Shown here piece after piece: positions 11,476 through 21,836 of a stretch of 64,000 nucleotides of DNA; within the stretch, counting starts at the first letter, position 1; every line of letters begins with the position of its first letter. The notes beneath the pieces are model-generated. The model did not search any database, was not told where the DNA came from, and saw only the letters and a program-made list of their open reading frames with translations. Source of the DNA: Linanthus parryae (taxonomy: Eukaryota; Streptophyta; Magnoliopsida; Ericales; Polemoniaceae). The stretch is taken from assembly GCA_023055425.1 (NCBI GenBank), contig JALGPY010000002.1, positions 158,173,345 to 158,237,344 of the forward strand, written 5' to 3'. The position numbers and the translations under genes were made by a program.

Positions 11476-14400
11476 TCACCACCTATCTAAGCCCATATTC
11501 CTAACATGACCAGTAAAGACATGCCTTAACAAAGGTTTGGTCATGGGATCAGCTAACATCTGATTCGTAGGAATGTGCTCCAAAGAAACATCTCCTTTAG
11601 CTACCACCTCCCCAATCGAGTGATACTTTATCTCTATGTGTTTGGCTTTACGGTGGTACTTCGGGTCCTTAGCACAGGCTATGGCCGACATACTATCACA
11701 GCGCAACGTCACTGTTCTGGGTCTAGCAACCACTCGTAGGCTGACTAGGAATCTCTTAAGCCAGACACTCTCCTGCGCTGCCGCAGAACAGGCAACGTAT
11801 TCAGCTTAGATGGTCGATAAGAAAGTTCAAGTCTTCTTGCTACTGTGCCACGTGATGGGTCCTCCACCTAGCATGAAGACGTATCCTGAGGTTGATTTCC
11901 ATGCGTCTAGGTCCCCACCCCAATCAGCATCACTGTAGCCAACAAGACGAAGCCCAGAGCCTCGATAGCACAACACGTAATTGTTTGACCCTTTGAGATA
12001 TCGGAGTATTCTTTTCACAGCCTTCCAATGCCCAATACCTGGGTCAGACTGATATCTGCTAACTAAACCGACCGCATGACATATGTCAGGTCTTGTACAC
12101 ATCATGGCGTACATGAGGCTCCCGACAGCACTTGCATACGGTACGTTGTCCATTTGATCTCTATCGTGTTGGCTCTCGGGACATATCTCTAGACTGAGTT
12201 TCTAGCCATGCGCAATGGGAGTGTCAAGTTGTTTGGCATCGCACATTCTGAATCGTTCGAGTATCTTCTGGATGTACGCCTCTTGCGACAATCCTAGAAT
12301 TCGTTTGGAACGATCTCTCAGGATCTTAATCCCAAGGATGTAGCTTGCCTCACCTATATCCTTCATCGAAAAACGAGAGGACAACCACCCTTTAGTGGTC
12401 TTGAGCATTCATATATCATTGATTGACAATAGTATGTCATCCACATATAGAGACAAAATCATGAACTTATTTCCTGAGCTTTTGACATACGCACAGTGGT
12501 CTTCCTCTACCATTGCAAAGACATATGCTACAATGTCCTGATGGAACTTCATACAACACTGTCTTGAGGACTGTTTAAGCCCATATATGTACTTAAGCAA
12601 TTTGCGCACTTTGTGCTCATGACCTTTCTTCTCGAAGCCTTGCGGCTGAGCCATATAGATCTCCTCATCTAATTCTCCATTGAGAAACGCAGGCTTAACA
12701 TCCATCTGATGTAGCTCTAAGTTCATGCTTGCTACTATTGCTAGTATAAGGCGAATAGATGCTATTCTCACCACCGGCGAGAATGTCTCCTCATAATCTA
12801 CACCCTTCTGTTGGGTGTAGCCTTTCTCCAATAGTCGGGCCTTATGCCTTTCCACGCTTCCGTCTGCCTTCCTTTTGACCTTGAAAACCCATTTTTTCCA
12901 AAGGCCCTACGTCCAGGAGGCAAGTCAACCAGATCCCAAACATGATTGGTTCTCATTGACTTTAGTTCTTCTTTTAAAGCAATTTCACATTCTTTCTTGT
13001 CAGGTGATGATAGAGCCTCGGACAATGTCCTTGGTTCAACATCATCTTGCGTGGTGACCACAATGGCCTCCCCTTCGATGTCAAATCGTCGACGGGGTAC
13101 GCTCCCACGAGCGCTCCTACGCAAAGAGGGTTCATCTCCAGCATTATCGTCATATACGATAGGCTGCTCACTAGGTAAGGCACTCCCACTGTTCTCAAGA
13201 TCCATAGGAACAAATTCCTCTTGTGTAGTGGTGAATTGAGTGTCATCTAGTGGTTCCTCTTCCTCGTAGAGAATGCCATCTCCACGAGCTTCTCCTTGAC
13301 TAGGGAGATCTCCCTCGAGAAATTCAACATCTCGCGACTCCATATTTGTTAGACTGCCATTCGGCTGTTGCGCTATGAATACGTAACCCTTAGAGTGCTC
13401 AGAGTATCGTATGAAGATGCTCTTCTTTCCTTTAGCACCCAATTTCCCATGGACATGGGAGACGTTGCGTACATAGGTGGCCGACCCCCATGGCCTAAGG
13501 TGACCCAATTCGGGTTGCCTTTTCGTCCACATCTCATAAGGGGTTGTGGCTACAGACTTGGTGGGCACATGATTCAGTATGTATGTGGCAGTCATCAATG
13601 CATCTCCCCAATAGGAGATTGGCAGATTCGCATTTTCCATCATACTACAAACCATCTCTAACAGTTTTCTATTCCTTCTTTCCGCTACACCATTTTGCTG
13701 CGGTGTGAAGGGAATAGTCAACTGCGTCACTATTCCTTTGTCCTTACAGAGCTCCTTAAATTCCTCAGATAGATACTCACGACCTCGGCCTGTCCTTAGA
13801 GCCTTAAATCTTTTGTCCAGTTGGTTCTCTACCTCTTGTAGAAACTTTCTGAAGCACCCTAGCGCCTCATACTTATGTGTCATCAAGTACACATAACCGA
13901 ACCGAGTGTGGTCATCTATAAATGTGATGAAATAGCGAGCACCATGTCTAGCTCTAATATTTAATGGACCGCAAACATCAAAATGAATAAGTTGTAAAGG
14001 CTCAGTAGCCCTTGATGCTTTACCGAACGGTTTGCGTTTGGCTTTCCTTGCAAGGCAACACTCACATACAGGTAAAGAAATCTTGGACATATTTCCAAGT
14101 AGGCCTGCCTTGGCCAGCCTGTTCATCCTGTCATGTCCTATATGTCCCAATCTGGCATGCCATCTTGTGGAATCAACATCACTAGAAGACGTAATGAATG
14201 AACAAGAATCATAAACATCACCTTAGCTAGAACCAATAATGTCTAGATAAAATAAACCAAGATAAATCAATCATGTACCAAAACATGAACTGCCACAAAA
14301 CAGTTTGCCAACTCTACCCTCAAAACAAGTCTTTAATCCATATCCATATGTCTAGAAACTGAAACTAAATTCTTGCGTGCATCATGAGCGTAAAGAACAT

Positions 14401-14719
14401 CATGAAGGACAAGTGTCTCTCCAAACCTCATCTTCAGCTGATATGTGCCAATGCCCACTACCTCAAAGAAGGAGTTGTTCCCCATGTACACCCTTCTACT
14501 GCCCACTGGTACTCGCCTATAATCCGTGCACGCGTCTCGATCGCATGCTAGGTGGTCGCTCGCACCTGAATCCAAAACCCACTCATTAGGGGAATCAGCA
14601 ATATAAACTTGACTTATAACAAAACGATCAGAGTTTTGATTATACTGTACCTCTGGCTCGGTGCAATCACGAGCAAAGTGGCCATATGCCTGACAGTTGA
14701 AGCACTTAATTCGTTTCAA
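11476..14719 (-). pseudogene. pol: C1 pol: zinc knuckle, protease, integrase, reverse transcriptase, RNase H
   Basis: Minus strand, several frames. 14719-14333: zinc knuckle CFNCQAYGHFARDC (CX2CX4HX4C) and retropepsin with WVLDSGASDH. 14150-12798: pre-integrase block and integrase with HFDVCGPL, LRTGRGREYLS and NGVAERRNRK. The second catalytic Asp (family LRTDRGGEY) is Gly here, so integrase is dead even where the frame is open. 12855-12202: reverse transcriptase with [17 protein letters not shown] and YVDDILL. 12153-11476: RNase H with YSDADWGGD, then CDSMSAIACAKDP and the ADPMTKPL tail. The order integrase before reverse transcriptase is the copia signature. Frame changes fall near 12830, 12408 and 12170, and a gap with stops separates protease from integrase (14332-14151). 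Confidence 0.9.
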
Positions 14720-14722
14720 GTT

Positions 14723-15463
14723 TCAGGGCCTCCGTCCCACTCGGCTTTTACTGATCTTGGGGCGTGGGCCCAATTGGCCTCTAGGTTCGTATCCCATATC
14801 GCTCCCACTCGGCCCAGTGGCCAAGAATGAGCTCTCTACCTCCAGTGTTGAGCTGCTAGTTATAGCAAATTCCAGTCTATGATCTTCAAACAACAGATAT
14901 CGTTTGGCATCTCCAAACGTTCTAATTTCTTCTAATTCAGCCAACACTTTTCTCACGGGTTCCCATGACTTTGGTAGAGATGTCCTCACGGGTCTAAGCT
15001 GCCTTTCATCGGACAGTTCATACCCAGAATTCTTAAGCTCAGTATTATAAAAATATAAGGCCCTTAGGTGCTTTTCCATAGAGTCACAATCTTTCTTCAC
15101 CACAGTGGTAAGCATCCTCAATAGGTATTGCTCACGAAAACTGTTGGTTATCCCATACAGTGCCAGAATGTCTTCCCAAAACTTACTCGCGTAGTCAATC
15201 TCGATTGAATCTAGGAGTTCATCTCTCACTAGATCCATCAATTCTAGGCATGCAATGTTGTCATCGACTTTCCATTTCTGGTAAGCCTCAACATCACGCC
15301 TATATGCCTCAGTTGGGCCGCCCTCTGGCTCCCAAGGCTCGATCTTCGACACATGCAAGTGCTCAGACAAGTCCAGCTCTAGGAAGCGGCCAATCACGCT
15401 TCTATACCATGTATGGAAATTATCCTCGTTCAGTATTACAGCAGTTTTAAGTAGTTGAGTCAT
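14723..15463 (-). pseudogene. gag: C1 gag
   Basis: Open from the Met at 15463 (MTQLLKTAVILNEDNFHTWY), about 246 codons, copia gag (UBN2-like) with many charged helices. An upstream in-frame Met at 15529 exists, but the HTWY block sits at the usual distance from 15463. The frame closes just before the zinc knuckle, which continues in another frame at 14719, so a frameshift separates gag from pol. Confidence 0.82.
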
Positions 15464-17171
15464 TGTAACTGAAAAATATGAGACAAAGTGGAAGATAATT
15501 ACTAGCATTGTTTCAACTCCTACAAACATTTATATAAGATCAAAATTTAATAGTTCTTCATAAGGACTCTACCAAAACCTAGCAGCAATTCTAGGAATCA
15601 AATATCGTCATTCACGATTCCCCCATTAATTTTTAATCCTTTCTTAATGTGAGCTCTTTCCATTCAGTTCTTTAGCATGCGAGGTTGTACAGTTATATCC
15701 AATCACACGCAATTACAACATAAAACGAGCAGAAGCATAAAATAAATATGCAATAGATGTGGCCCCTAAGGTGCACTCCCACTACTGAGAGTACGACTTG
15801 AGCAAGTCTTGAACTTCATGCTTCAGCTATCTCGCCTATCTCGACTGTACTTCTTGAAGCTTCCTCGTTCGTCTCTTTTGCTCCATGCACCTTGCGCCAT
15901 AGCTTTCAGTTTGGCCACCTCTCTTGAAGCTTCTAGTCTTCAATCTTCACTAATTATCTTATTTCTTAATAAGAAGTAACCTCTAATAGGCGATTTAGAT
16001 GAGAAGAGAAGACAATAGAATATGTGGAGAGGCACGACACGCAGGCCGTATTTTAATTGATTACATATTCAAAATCAAAACCAAATATAAAAACATCTAA
16101 GCCACATCCATGCATCAAACACATCCATTCAACCCACAACAGCATGTATAATAATAAAATAAACATACTAAAATTTTCTGGAAATTTTCAGAATTAAAGA
16201 ATAATTACTGGAAATTATTAAAAAATAAATCAATCAACTAATAAGATCGAAAAATGCTCCCAACTACCTAGGATCTCACCTCCTCTCTTATAACGTAGGT
16301 AAAAATGACCTACGTCTCCAGAAAAAAATTGGGCTCCAAACAGTGTGTTTAAGGACGTCTAATTGCCTCGGGAAGTGTGCTAAACACTAATTAATTAATC
16401 TGGAAAATAATAAAATTTTCTGTTTTTTAAAAAAATTATAAAAAACTCCCGGAAAATAGGAAATTTAATTTTGATTCTGTTGAAAAAAAAATTGGCGAAA
16501 AATGGTGGCCAAAGGAGGGCGCACACGCCTACACGCACCGGTGCGCGTGGCGCGTCCGCCTCCGTCACGCGCTGCCGTCGGTCGAGTGCCACACCAGCAT
16601 GCCACGTCATCCCTATGCTGACGCCAGTTGCCACGTCACCATCCACGTCAGATTCCACGTCAGCAGCCATGCGGGATGCCACGTCATCGCCACGTCATCC
16701 CTAGTGTTGACGTGGCACCGCCACGACACCTGCCACGTTATCCCTAGCCACGTCAGCAGTCCTCCGCAACCCTTTGCTGCGTGCGGCGCGTGGCCGCGCG
16801 TGGAGGCGGCGTCGGTGGTGCGTGAAGCCCACGCGCCGCCTTCCCGGCCTCCGATTCCGGCGATCTGTATACCGCTGGACTCGTCTCTTCACGCTGATTC
16901 CGATTATGTGTTCAAAACTTAATTTTAACACCTTTTGAAAAAATACTTTTACAGCTCAGATCTAACAGTCCAGATTTTTAAGGTTCTGAATCTTAGAATA
17001 ATCATTACTAATTCTCTGTTCGTCCAAAACTTACAAAACTTATATTTCTGGAATCCTCGTGAAAAATCCCATCTAACCATATAGGTTTCCCCTACAGATT
17101 TTGAACTTTGAAAAACAGGATTTTCTAAGCAAATTCAGGTACGCATAACGAGGAACGAAAAACAAGCCTAA
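15464..17171 (-). other. C1 5' leader
   Basis: About 1.7 kb of non-coding sequence between the primer site and gag. It is AT-rich except for a GC-rich block at about 16500-16870 that holds the CCACGTCA cluster. ORFs in that block overlap the repeats and are not credible. Confidence 0.7.
16602..16755. promoter_or_regulatory. Cluster of CCACGTCA / TGACGTGG words in the C1 leader
   Basis: Exact CCACGTCA at 16602-16609, 16631-16638, 16643-16650, 16655-16662, 16679-16686, 16690-16697 and 16748-16755. One inverted TGACGTGG lies at 16708-16715. Near copies CCACGACA (16721) and CCACGTTA (16733) lie in the same stretch. In the element's own sense these read TGACGTGG, a hybrid of the C-box and G-box bound by plant bZIP factors. 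Eight exact copies in 154 bp of non-coding leader is far above chance. Confidence 0.85.
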
Positions 17172-17184
17172 GGCTCTGATACCA
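17172..17184 (-). other. C1 primer binding site (tRNA-iMet)
   Basis: Minus strand TGGTATCAGAGCC, the standard copia primer site, directly inside the 5' LTR. Confidence 0.92.
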
Positions 17185-17185
17185 A

Positions 17186-17639
17186 TTAACGACGAAACTG
17201 ATCTATCACATACAGATCAATGACATGAATTATAATGGAAGATTCATGTGTTTACCTTGTCTTCCTTAGCTCCTAAGCACAGCGGATGATCGTAGGATGC
17301 TTGCTTTGACGTGCCCACCTTGCTCCCACAGTCTGGCTTGAATCACTAGGACGAAAGCTCTGATCCACACCAAGTTCCACCAATGGAGGCTAGTTAGAGA
17401 GAGAATCTAGGGTTTACTGTATTATGATCAGCACATGATCTGTACAATAGTGTCTAGGGTTTACTGTATATAAGGAGGCTGTCTCCTTATATAGACAGAC
17501 TTATACCCAATTGCAACATTACACCCTAGGGTTTATGTCTTTGCTACTAACCCCATAAGGTTTGAGCTTGTCTCACCTAACTCCATAACATTAGGATAAT
17601 TGCATTGGGCATCCCACATGGGCGCACCAAATGCTAACA
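17186..17639 (-). repeat. C1 5' LTR (right copy)
   Basis: About 454 bp, homologous to 9738-10188. It ends (plus strand) ...GCTAACA at 17639, then the TTTAT target duplication. It carries a second copy of the GTCTAGGGTTTACTGTAT phrase near 17451-17470 that is not in the other LTR. Confidence 0.87.
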
Positions 17640-17646
17640 TTTATAG

Positions 17647-18079
17647 ATTGGAGATGGTGGATTTGCCACTTTTGAATTGACAAGATCGTACAGTTGGTTA
17701 GAGGTTACCTATGCAGATTTTCATTCTCTAACTTATATATGCTTTCTACTAATAGATTTAGAACTATGACATCTTTTCTCTCTTTTTATTTTCAGATAAT
17801 CAATCCGGCTAAAACATTCGGGGATATCATTATTGACTACTCGTAAGACCTCACTGCCTTCAATAATGTGCTTTAGGGGGTATCCATTCATATATTACTC
17901 TTGTATCTGATTTTAAGTTTTGTTTTTCATGCAGTTATGTGGAATGCACCTCTTCTGAAATTCAAGCTCTGAGTTCATTTACGAAAAGACACCCTGAACA
18001 CAGCAAAAAATAAATAGATAGTTGCATTAAACGTGCAGTGATGTTCATTGAAAAAATACAGACACCTGAAGGCTCATGG
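17647..18079 (+). pseudogene. Cyclase pseudogene block B: three exons
   Basis: Exon 17647-17703 reads IGDGGFATFELTRSYSWLE and ends at a GT donor. Exon 17796-17842 reads IINPAKTFGDIIIDYS, flanked by TTCAG and GTAAGA. Exon 17935-18079 reads YVECTSSEIQALSSFTKRHP, then SKK, a stop (Glu to stop) and IDSCIKRAVMFIEKIQTPEG. These follow block A without a gap in the family alignment. The C1 insertion lies in the acceptor of the first exon: the duplicated TTTAT at 17640-17644 is followed by AG and the exon. C2 begins 12 bases after the last exon. Confidence 0.92.
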
Positions 18080-18091
18080 CTTGTTTGAAGT

Positions 18092-18532
18092 TGAAAGCAA
18101 CCCGTTAGGGTTTAATTGTGAAATACTATGAATTGGTAAGACACCATAGAAATGAAGGAAAGAGCTTCTGTGTTTCTCAAAGAAGACGAAGAAGAAGATG
18201 ATTACATACGAAGATGAAAATGACTTTTATACAAGAAGGGGGTTTTAATCTATGTCGTGGGATAAGGTTTGACTTTGTCTAATGAAGGAAACTATACAAC
18301 AGGTTGTGATCGTGGGATAAGGTTTGACTTTGTCTAATGAAGGAAACTATACAACAGGTTGTGATAATCATAGATTTACCACTTGACTTGTGATATTCTC
18401 ACTTGGACCACAGAGATGAGTTCAGGTTTGTACAATGGCCAGTGGGCTTAAGCTAAGTATGCTCACACCAGCTTTGGGCCTAGTTGATTGGCTTTGGGCC
18501 TTTCTAGTTGGGCTGCAGTATATCCTCTAATA
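18092..18532 (-). repeat. C2 3' LTR (left copy)
   Basis: 441 bp, starting TGAAAGCAACCCG and ending CCTCTAATA. The next bases, CTCCCCCT, are the minus-strand polypurine tract. It is longer than the other LTR mainly because of a 55-bp tandem duplication. Confidence 0.9.
18256..18365. repeat. 55-bp perfect tandem duplication in one C2 LTR
   Basis: 18256-18310 and 18311-18365 are identical. The other LTR has a single copy (about 43740-43793), so this duplication arose after C2 inserted. Confidence 0.95.
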
Positions 18533-18572
18533 CTCCCCCTAAAACTAATGGGGAAGGATGGATCATTAGTTT

Positions 18573-19044
18573 TTGTTAGAGATCTTGAAATTGATGTGTC
18601 GAGAGACCTTTGGTGAAGCTGTCTGCTAGGTGATCCGACTGTTAACAAAGGAAACAGACAAATCGTGAGAAATGACTTTTTCACGAATATAGTGGTAATC
18701 GATTTCTATGTGTTTGGTTCGAGCGTGTAAAACAAGATTGGATGTTAAGGCTATGGCGGATAAGTTATCGCACCACAACGTTGGTTTGTGAGAAATAAAT
18801 AAATGGAAATCGCGAAATAAATTGTTTAGCCAAGCTAATTCGGCCGCTGTAGAGGCTAAAGCACGATATTCGGCTTCAGATGACGATCGAGCAACTATAG
18901 GCTATTTCTTGGCTCCCCAGTGTATGGGGTTTGGACCAAGGAACACTACGAAGCCGGTGTTTTTTCGACGGTCTGTTGGATTTCCTGCCCAGTCAGCGTC
19001 TGAGAAGGTGTGAATGGGCATGTGACCTCTTAGATAGAAGAGGA
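18573..19044 (-). pseudogene. pol: C2 pol, 3' fragment (RNase H)
   Basis: Minus strand from the G2 junction: [10 protein letters not shown], then [15 protein letters not shown] and, after one stop, ARSSSEAEYRALA and the region with LHARTKHIEIDYHYIR and REKVISHDLSVSF. These are the copia RNase H landmarks. It continues the reading frame that stops at 39702 on the other side of G2. Confidence 0.88.
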
Positions 19045-19049
19045 CATGA

Positions 19050-20654
19050 TGATAACTCCACATTAGGAGTTATATTCTTATAGGATTCACCACCGTTTTG
19101 AATGTGCGTCGATGCATTTGTGTGAGAAATTGACCAAATTGTAGTCATTTCGAGCATACTTGGGTTTTTGGGCTTTATTTTGTAATATGGGGGTTTTTCG
19201 TATAATTTATACGTTATTTGTCTCATGTGATTTTCTGGTATTTGCTCGTGTTGTGGATTTCAGGAACCGGGAGCTCGGAGCGAGTATTTTCGAGCGGAAA
19301 CAAACTTCGTAACATATGAATGGCTCAAGGAGATTCTCGAGAATGAAGACGAAAGCGGAAGAATCAAGAAAAGAGCTGAGAATTGATGACCCCCGAAGGT
19401 GTTCGTGCAAACACCACTCTTGTTCGCACGAACAAAAAGACTTAGAAAAATTTCAGATGGCCAAAAAAGGGTTAAAAGAGACCGCTGAATTTCACAAACA
19501 AGAAATATGTTCGTGCGAAGAGAGAGCAAATGTGTGTTCGTGTGAACACACGACTATTCGTGCGAACAGAAGGCCAGAACGCGACTTTTTGGGGCTGTTT
19601 TGCAATTTTTTGAAAGTTTGGTTAATGAAGACCTATTCCAACCTAGGAGGACGAGAAAAGGAGGATTGTCACGCATCTTTGGGAGTATTGGAGAGCACGA
19701 GAAAGTGGGATACGAAGCTTGGAGTACGAAGATCATCGATCTTTGAAGATTTTAGCGTTTGATATCATCTTCTTCATCTTTCATCTATGTTTATGAATAT
19801 TTTGACTTTTTTAAACTATTTCATGTATAGCTAAACTCTCTAAGCTAGGCGATTGATGGAGAACTAGGGTTTGTTTAATATTTTCGGGATTTGAGGACTT
19901 GACTCATGCTTTGTGCTTAGTTCTAATGATGTTTTAGTTATCTCTCTTGTTCTTGAGCTTTATTCTTTAGCATACTTGGATTGATCAACCGTAGTAGGCT
20001 AGTGTCGGAATTGTTGCACGATAGTGAACTATTCTAGACGTGTTGAAGAATATAGAGAGTGATCTTGTAGTTCTTTGAGACTGAGAAGAGATTAGAACTT
20101 GATTATCCATTGGAGGGTTGTTTCGGTTGGTGTCGTTAGAACTTAGTGAAAACGGTGGGCCGACGGGACCCGGTTAGCGAGCCTATTGAGCCAACTAAAA
20201 CATAACGGTAGACAATGGTGGATCGAAAGGACCCGAAGTCGTTTGATTACGCAAATTCGCGTGAGACCGAGAGAAGATCATGATGAGTGTTACCCGGTGT
20301 AGCTAGAACATCCATAGAGTGTCTCAAGCATAATCCGGAAACTGTTAACAACCTTAGGGACCATTAATTTCCTAGTTCTTCTCCATAATCGTATTTCATT
20401 ACAACCATTCTCTTAAATTGGAAAATCATACAAAAATAGTTAGCTTAGTTGTTATTTAATTTTAAGTCGCTTGTTTGTGGGCGACGAACTTTCAAAATCA
20501 AACACTTCTTACCGGTTATTTAGGTAGTTTTAAATTAATTATTAATTAGCTAAAAATCATTCATCTCCATTGGGTTCGATACTCGGAGTCGTAAAATACT
20601 CCCATTACTACTTAACCGCATACTTGCGTCTAAACGCGTTAGTAAATCGCGTCA
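19050..20654 (+). repeat. G2 5' LTR
   Basis: 1605 bp, TG...CA ends, followed after six bases by the primer site. It contains five copies of the GTTCGTGCGAAC-type palindrome at 19399-19568. Confidence 0.95.
19399..19568. repeat. Palindrome cluster in the G2 5' LTR
   Basis: Copies at 19399-19414, 19421-19434 (TGTTCGCACGAACA), 19509-19522, 19532-19551 (GTGTGTTCGTGTGAACACAC) and 19555-19568. Several have one-base damage compared with the same sites in the 3' LTR. Confidence 0.9.
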
Positions 20655-20660
20655 AGTTTT

Positions 20661-20678
20661 TGGCGCCGTTTCTGGGGA
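20661..20678 (+). other. G2 primer binding site (tRNA-Asp)
   Basis: TGGCGCCGTTTCTGGGGA resembles the TGGCGCCGTTGCCGGGGA site used by Athila-type elements and complementary to the 3' end of tRNA-Asp. Confidence 0.88.
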
Positions 20679-20795
20679 GATAAACGGTTATTTAGTTTAG
20701 TTAAAAATTAATTTAGGATATCTCTTTTATTTTTGTTTCATTTGCTATTTTGGTTTCTCATTTGTATTTGATTCTTCTTTTCAGGTATTCGGTGT

Positions 20796-21836
20796 ATGCC
20801 CAGGATCCCTATTGACCTTGTGCCCCCACTTGAAGACCCAGAGCAGTTACTCAGATACCAAATGAGAAAGCATAAACAGAGCACCATGGGCGAACAATTG
20901 ACCAACGCACAGCTCAATCAGCGGGTGGAAGAGCTGTCTAAGTTATTGAATGATCGCAATGCCCAGACACCGTACAACAAGTCTGGGTAGGCTATTGTGG
21001 AGAAATTCCAGTCGTCCACATATGGACACAATCTGGAAATTGTAGTGCCAGATACAGCGGCTGAGCACTTTGATCTCAAGCCCGCAACGATTCAGACGGT
21101 GACCAACCAGTTCCAATTTTATGGGAACAAGGATGAAGATCCAAATGATTTTATTGGGAAGTCCAACGTGTATATTAAGACTATCAAGTACAAGAATGTG
21201 ACTCCAGAAGCGTTGAAGCTCATTTTGTTCCCTTACTGTCTAAAAGGTGCAGCGGAGAAGTGGCTTGAGTCAAGAGCTCCGGATTCAATAACTACATGAG
21301 CTCCGGATTCCACACAGGTTACTACTGTGTCTGCTGATTTACAGGATACGAAGACTTCTCTTCGTTCCCTTGAGGTATAGGTGGGTCAGATTGCTACTCA
21401 GCTCTCAGCAAGAGATCCAGGTTCATTTCCTTCCAACACGGAAGATAATCCTCGTCAAGTCAACGCAATTACTACTCGAAGCGGGGTTGCATTGAAAGAT
21501 CCGTCACATTCAACTCATGCTAGAGACGATGCTTCTAAGGCTAAAGAGCATGGAATTTTTGATAATGATGCTAATATCGTGATCCCCCAATCAAAGGGCG
21601 CGACGAATGAGGAGGCGGTGAAAGACAAGAATGAGGTACGTATTAACACTAGTACTGTTTCTAAGGCATTTCCATATCCTTTGAGGACGCGAAAGAGGGA
21701 TGATTCTAAAGATTTTCAGAGATTTCTTGATATATTCAAGAAAGTGGAGATTAACATTCATTTTGCAGAGGCTACGTCAAAAATGCCTGCATATGACAAG
21801 TTTCTCAAGGATATCTTTCAGGAAAGAGACGCATGA
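20796..21836 (+). pseudogene. gag: G2 gag, internally deleted
   Basis: Starts MPRIPIDLVPPLEDPEQLLR. After a stop near 20988 it resumes with the capsid block (IQTVTNQFQFYGNKDEDPND, then LFPYCLKGAAEKWLESR). Near 21299 it jumps to the C-terminal part (VGQIATQLSARDPGSFPSNT, then RQVNAITTRSG). Athila gag is normally much longer: most of the capsid C-terminal region and the zinc knuckle are missing here. The last part (to 21836) links to protease. A functional particle protein is not expected. Confidence 0.82.

Larger units (their letters stand above)
9738..17639 (-). mobile_element. C1: copia retrotransposon inserted at a cyclase splice acceptor
   Basis: About 7.9 kb, minus strand. Two LTRs of about 451 and 454 bp, a tRNA-iMet primer site next to the right-hand (5') LTR, gag, then protease, integrase, reverse transcriptase and RNase H in copia order. 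The duplicated target TTTAT is at 9733-9737 and 17640-17644. Taking out the element plus one TTTAT leaves GTGTTTTATAG next to the cyclase exon, a normal acceptor. Pol is broken by frame changes and by loss of an integrase Asp, so it is not autonomous now. Confidence 0.92.

Noticed and set aside
16471..16922. GC-rich ORFs near the C1 leader
   Set aside because: They translate the CCACGTCA cluster in several frames and resemble nothing known.
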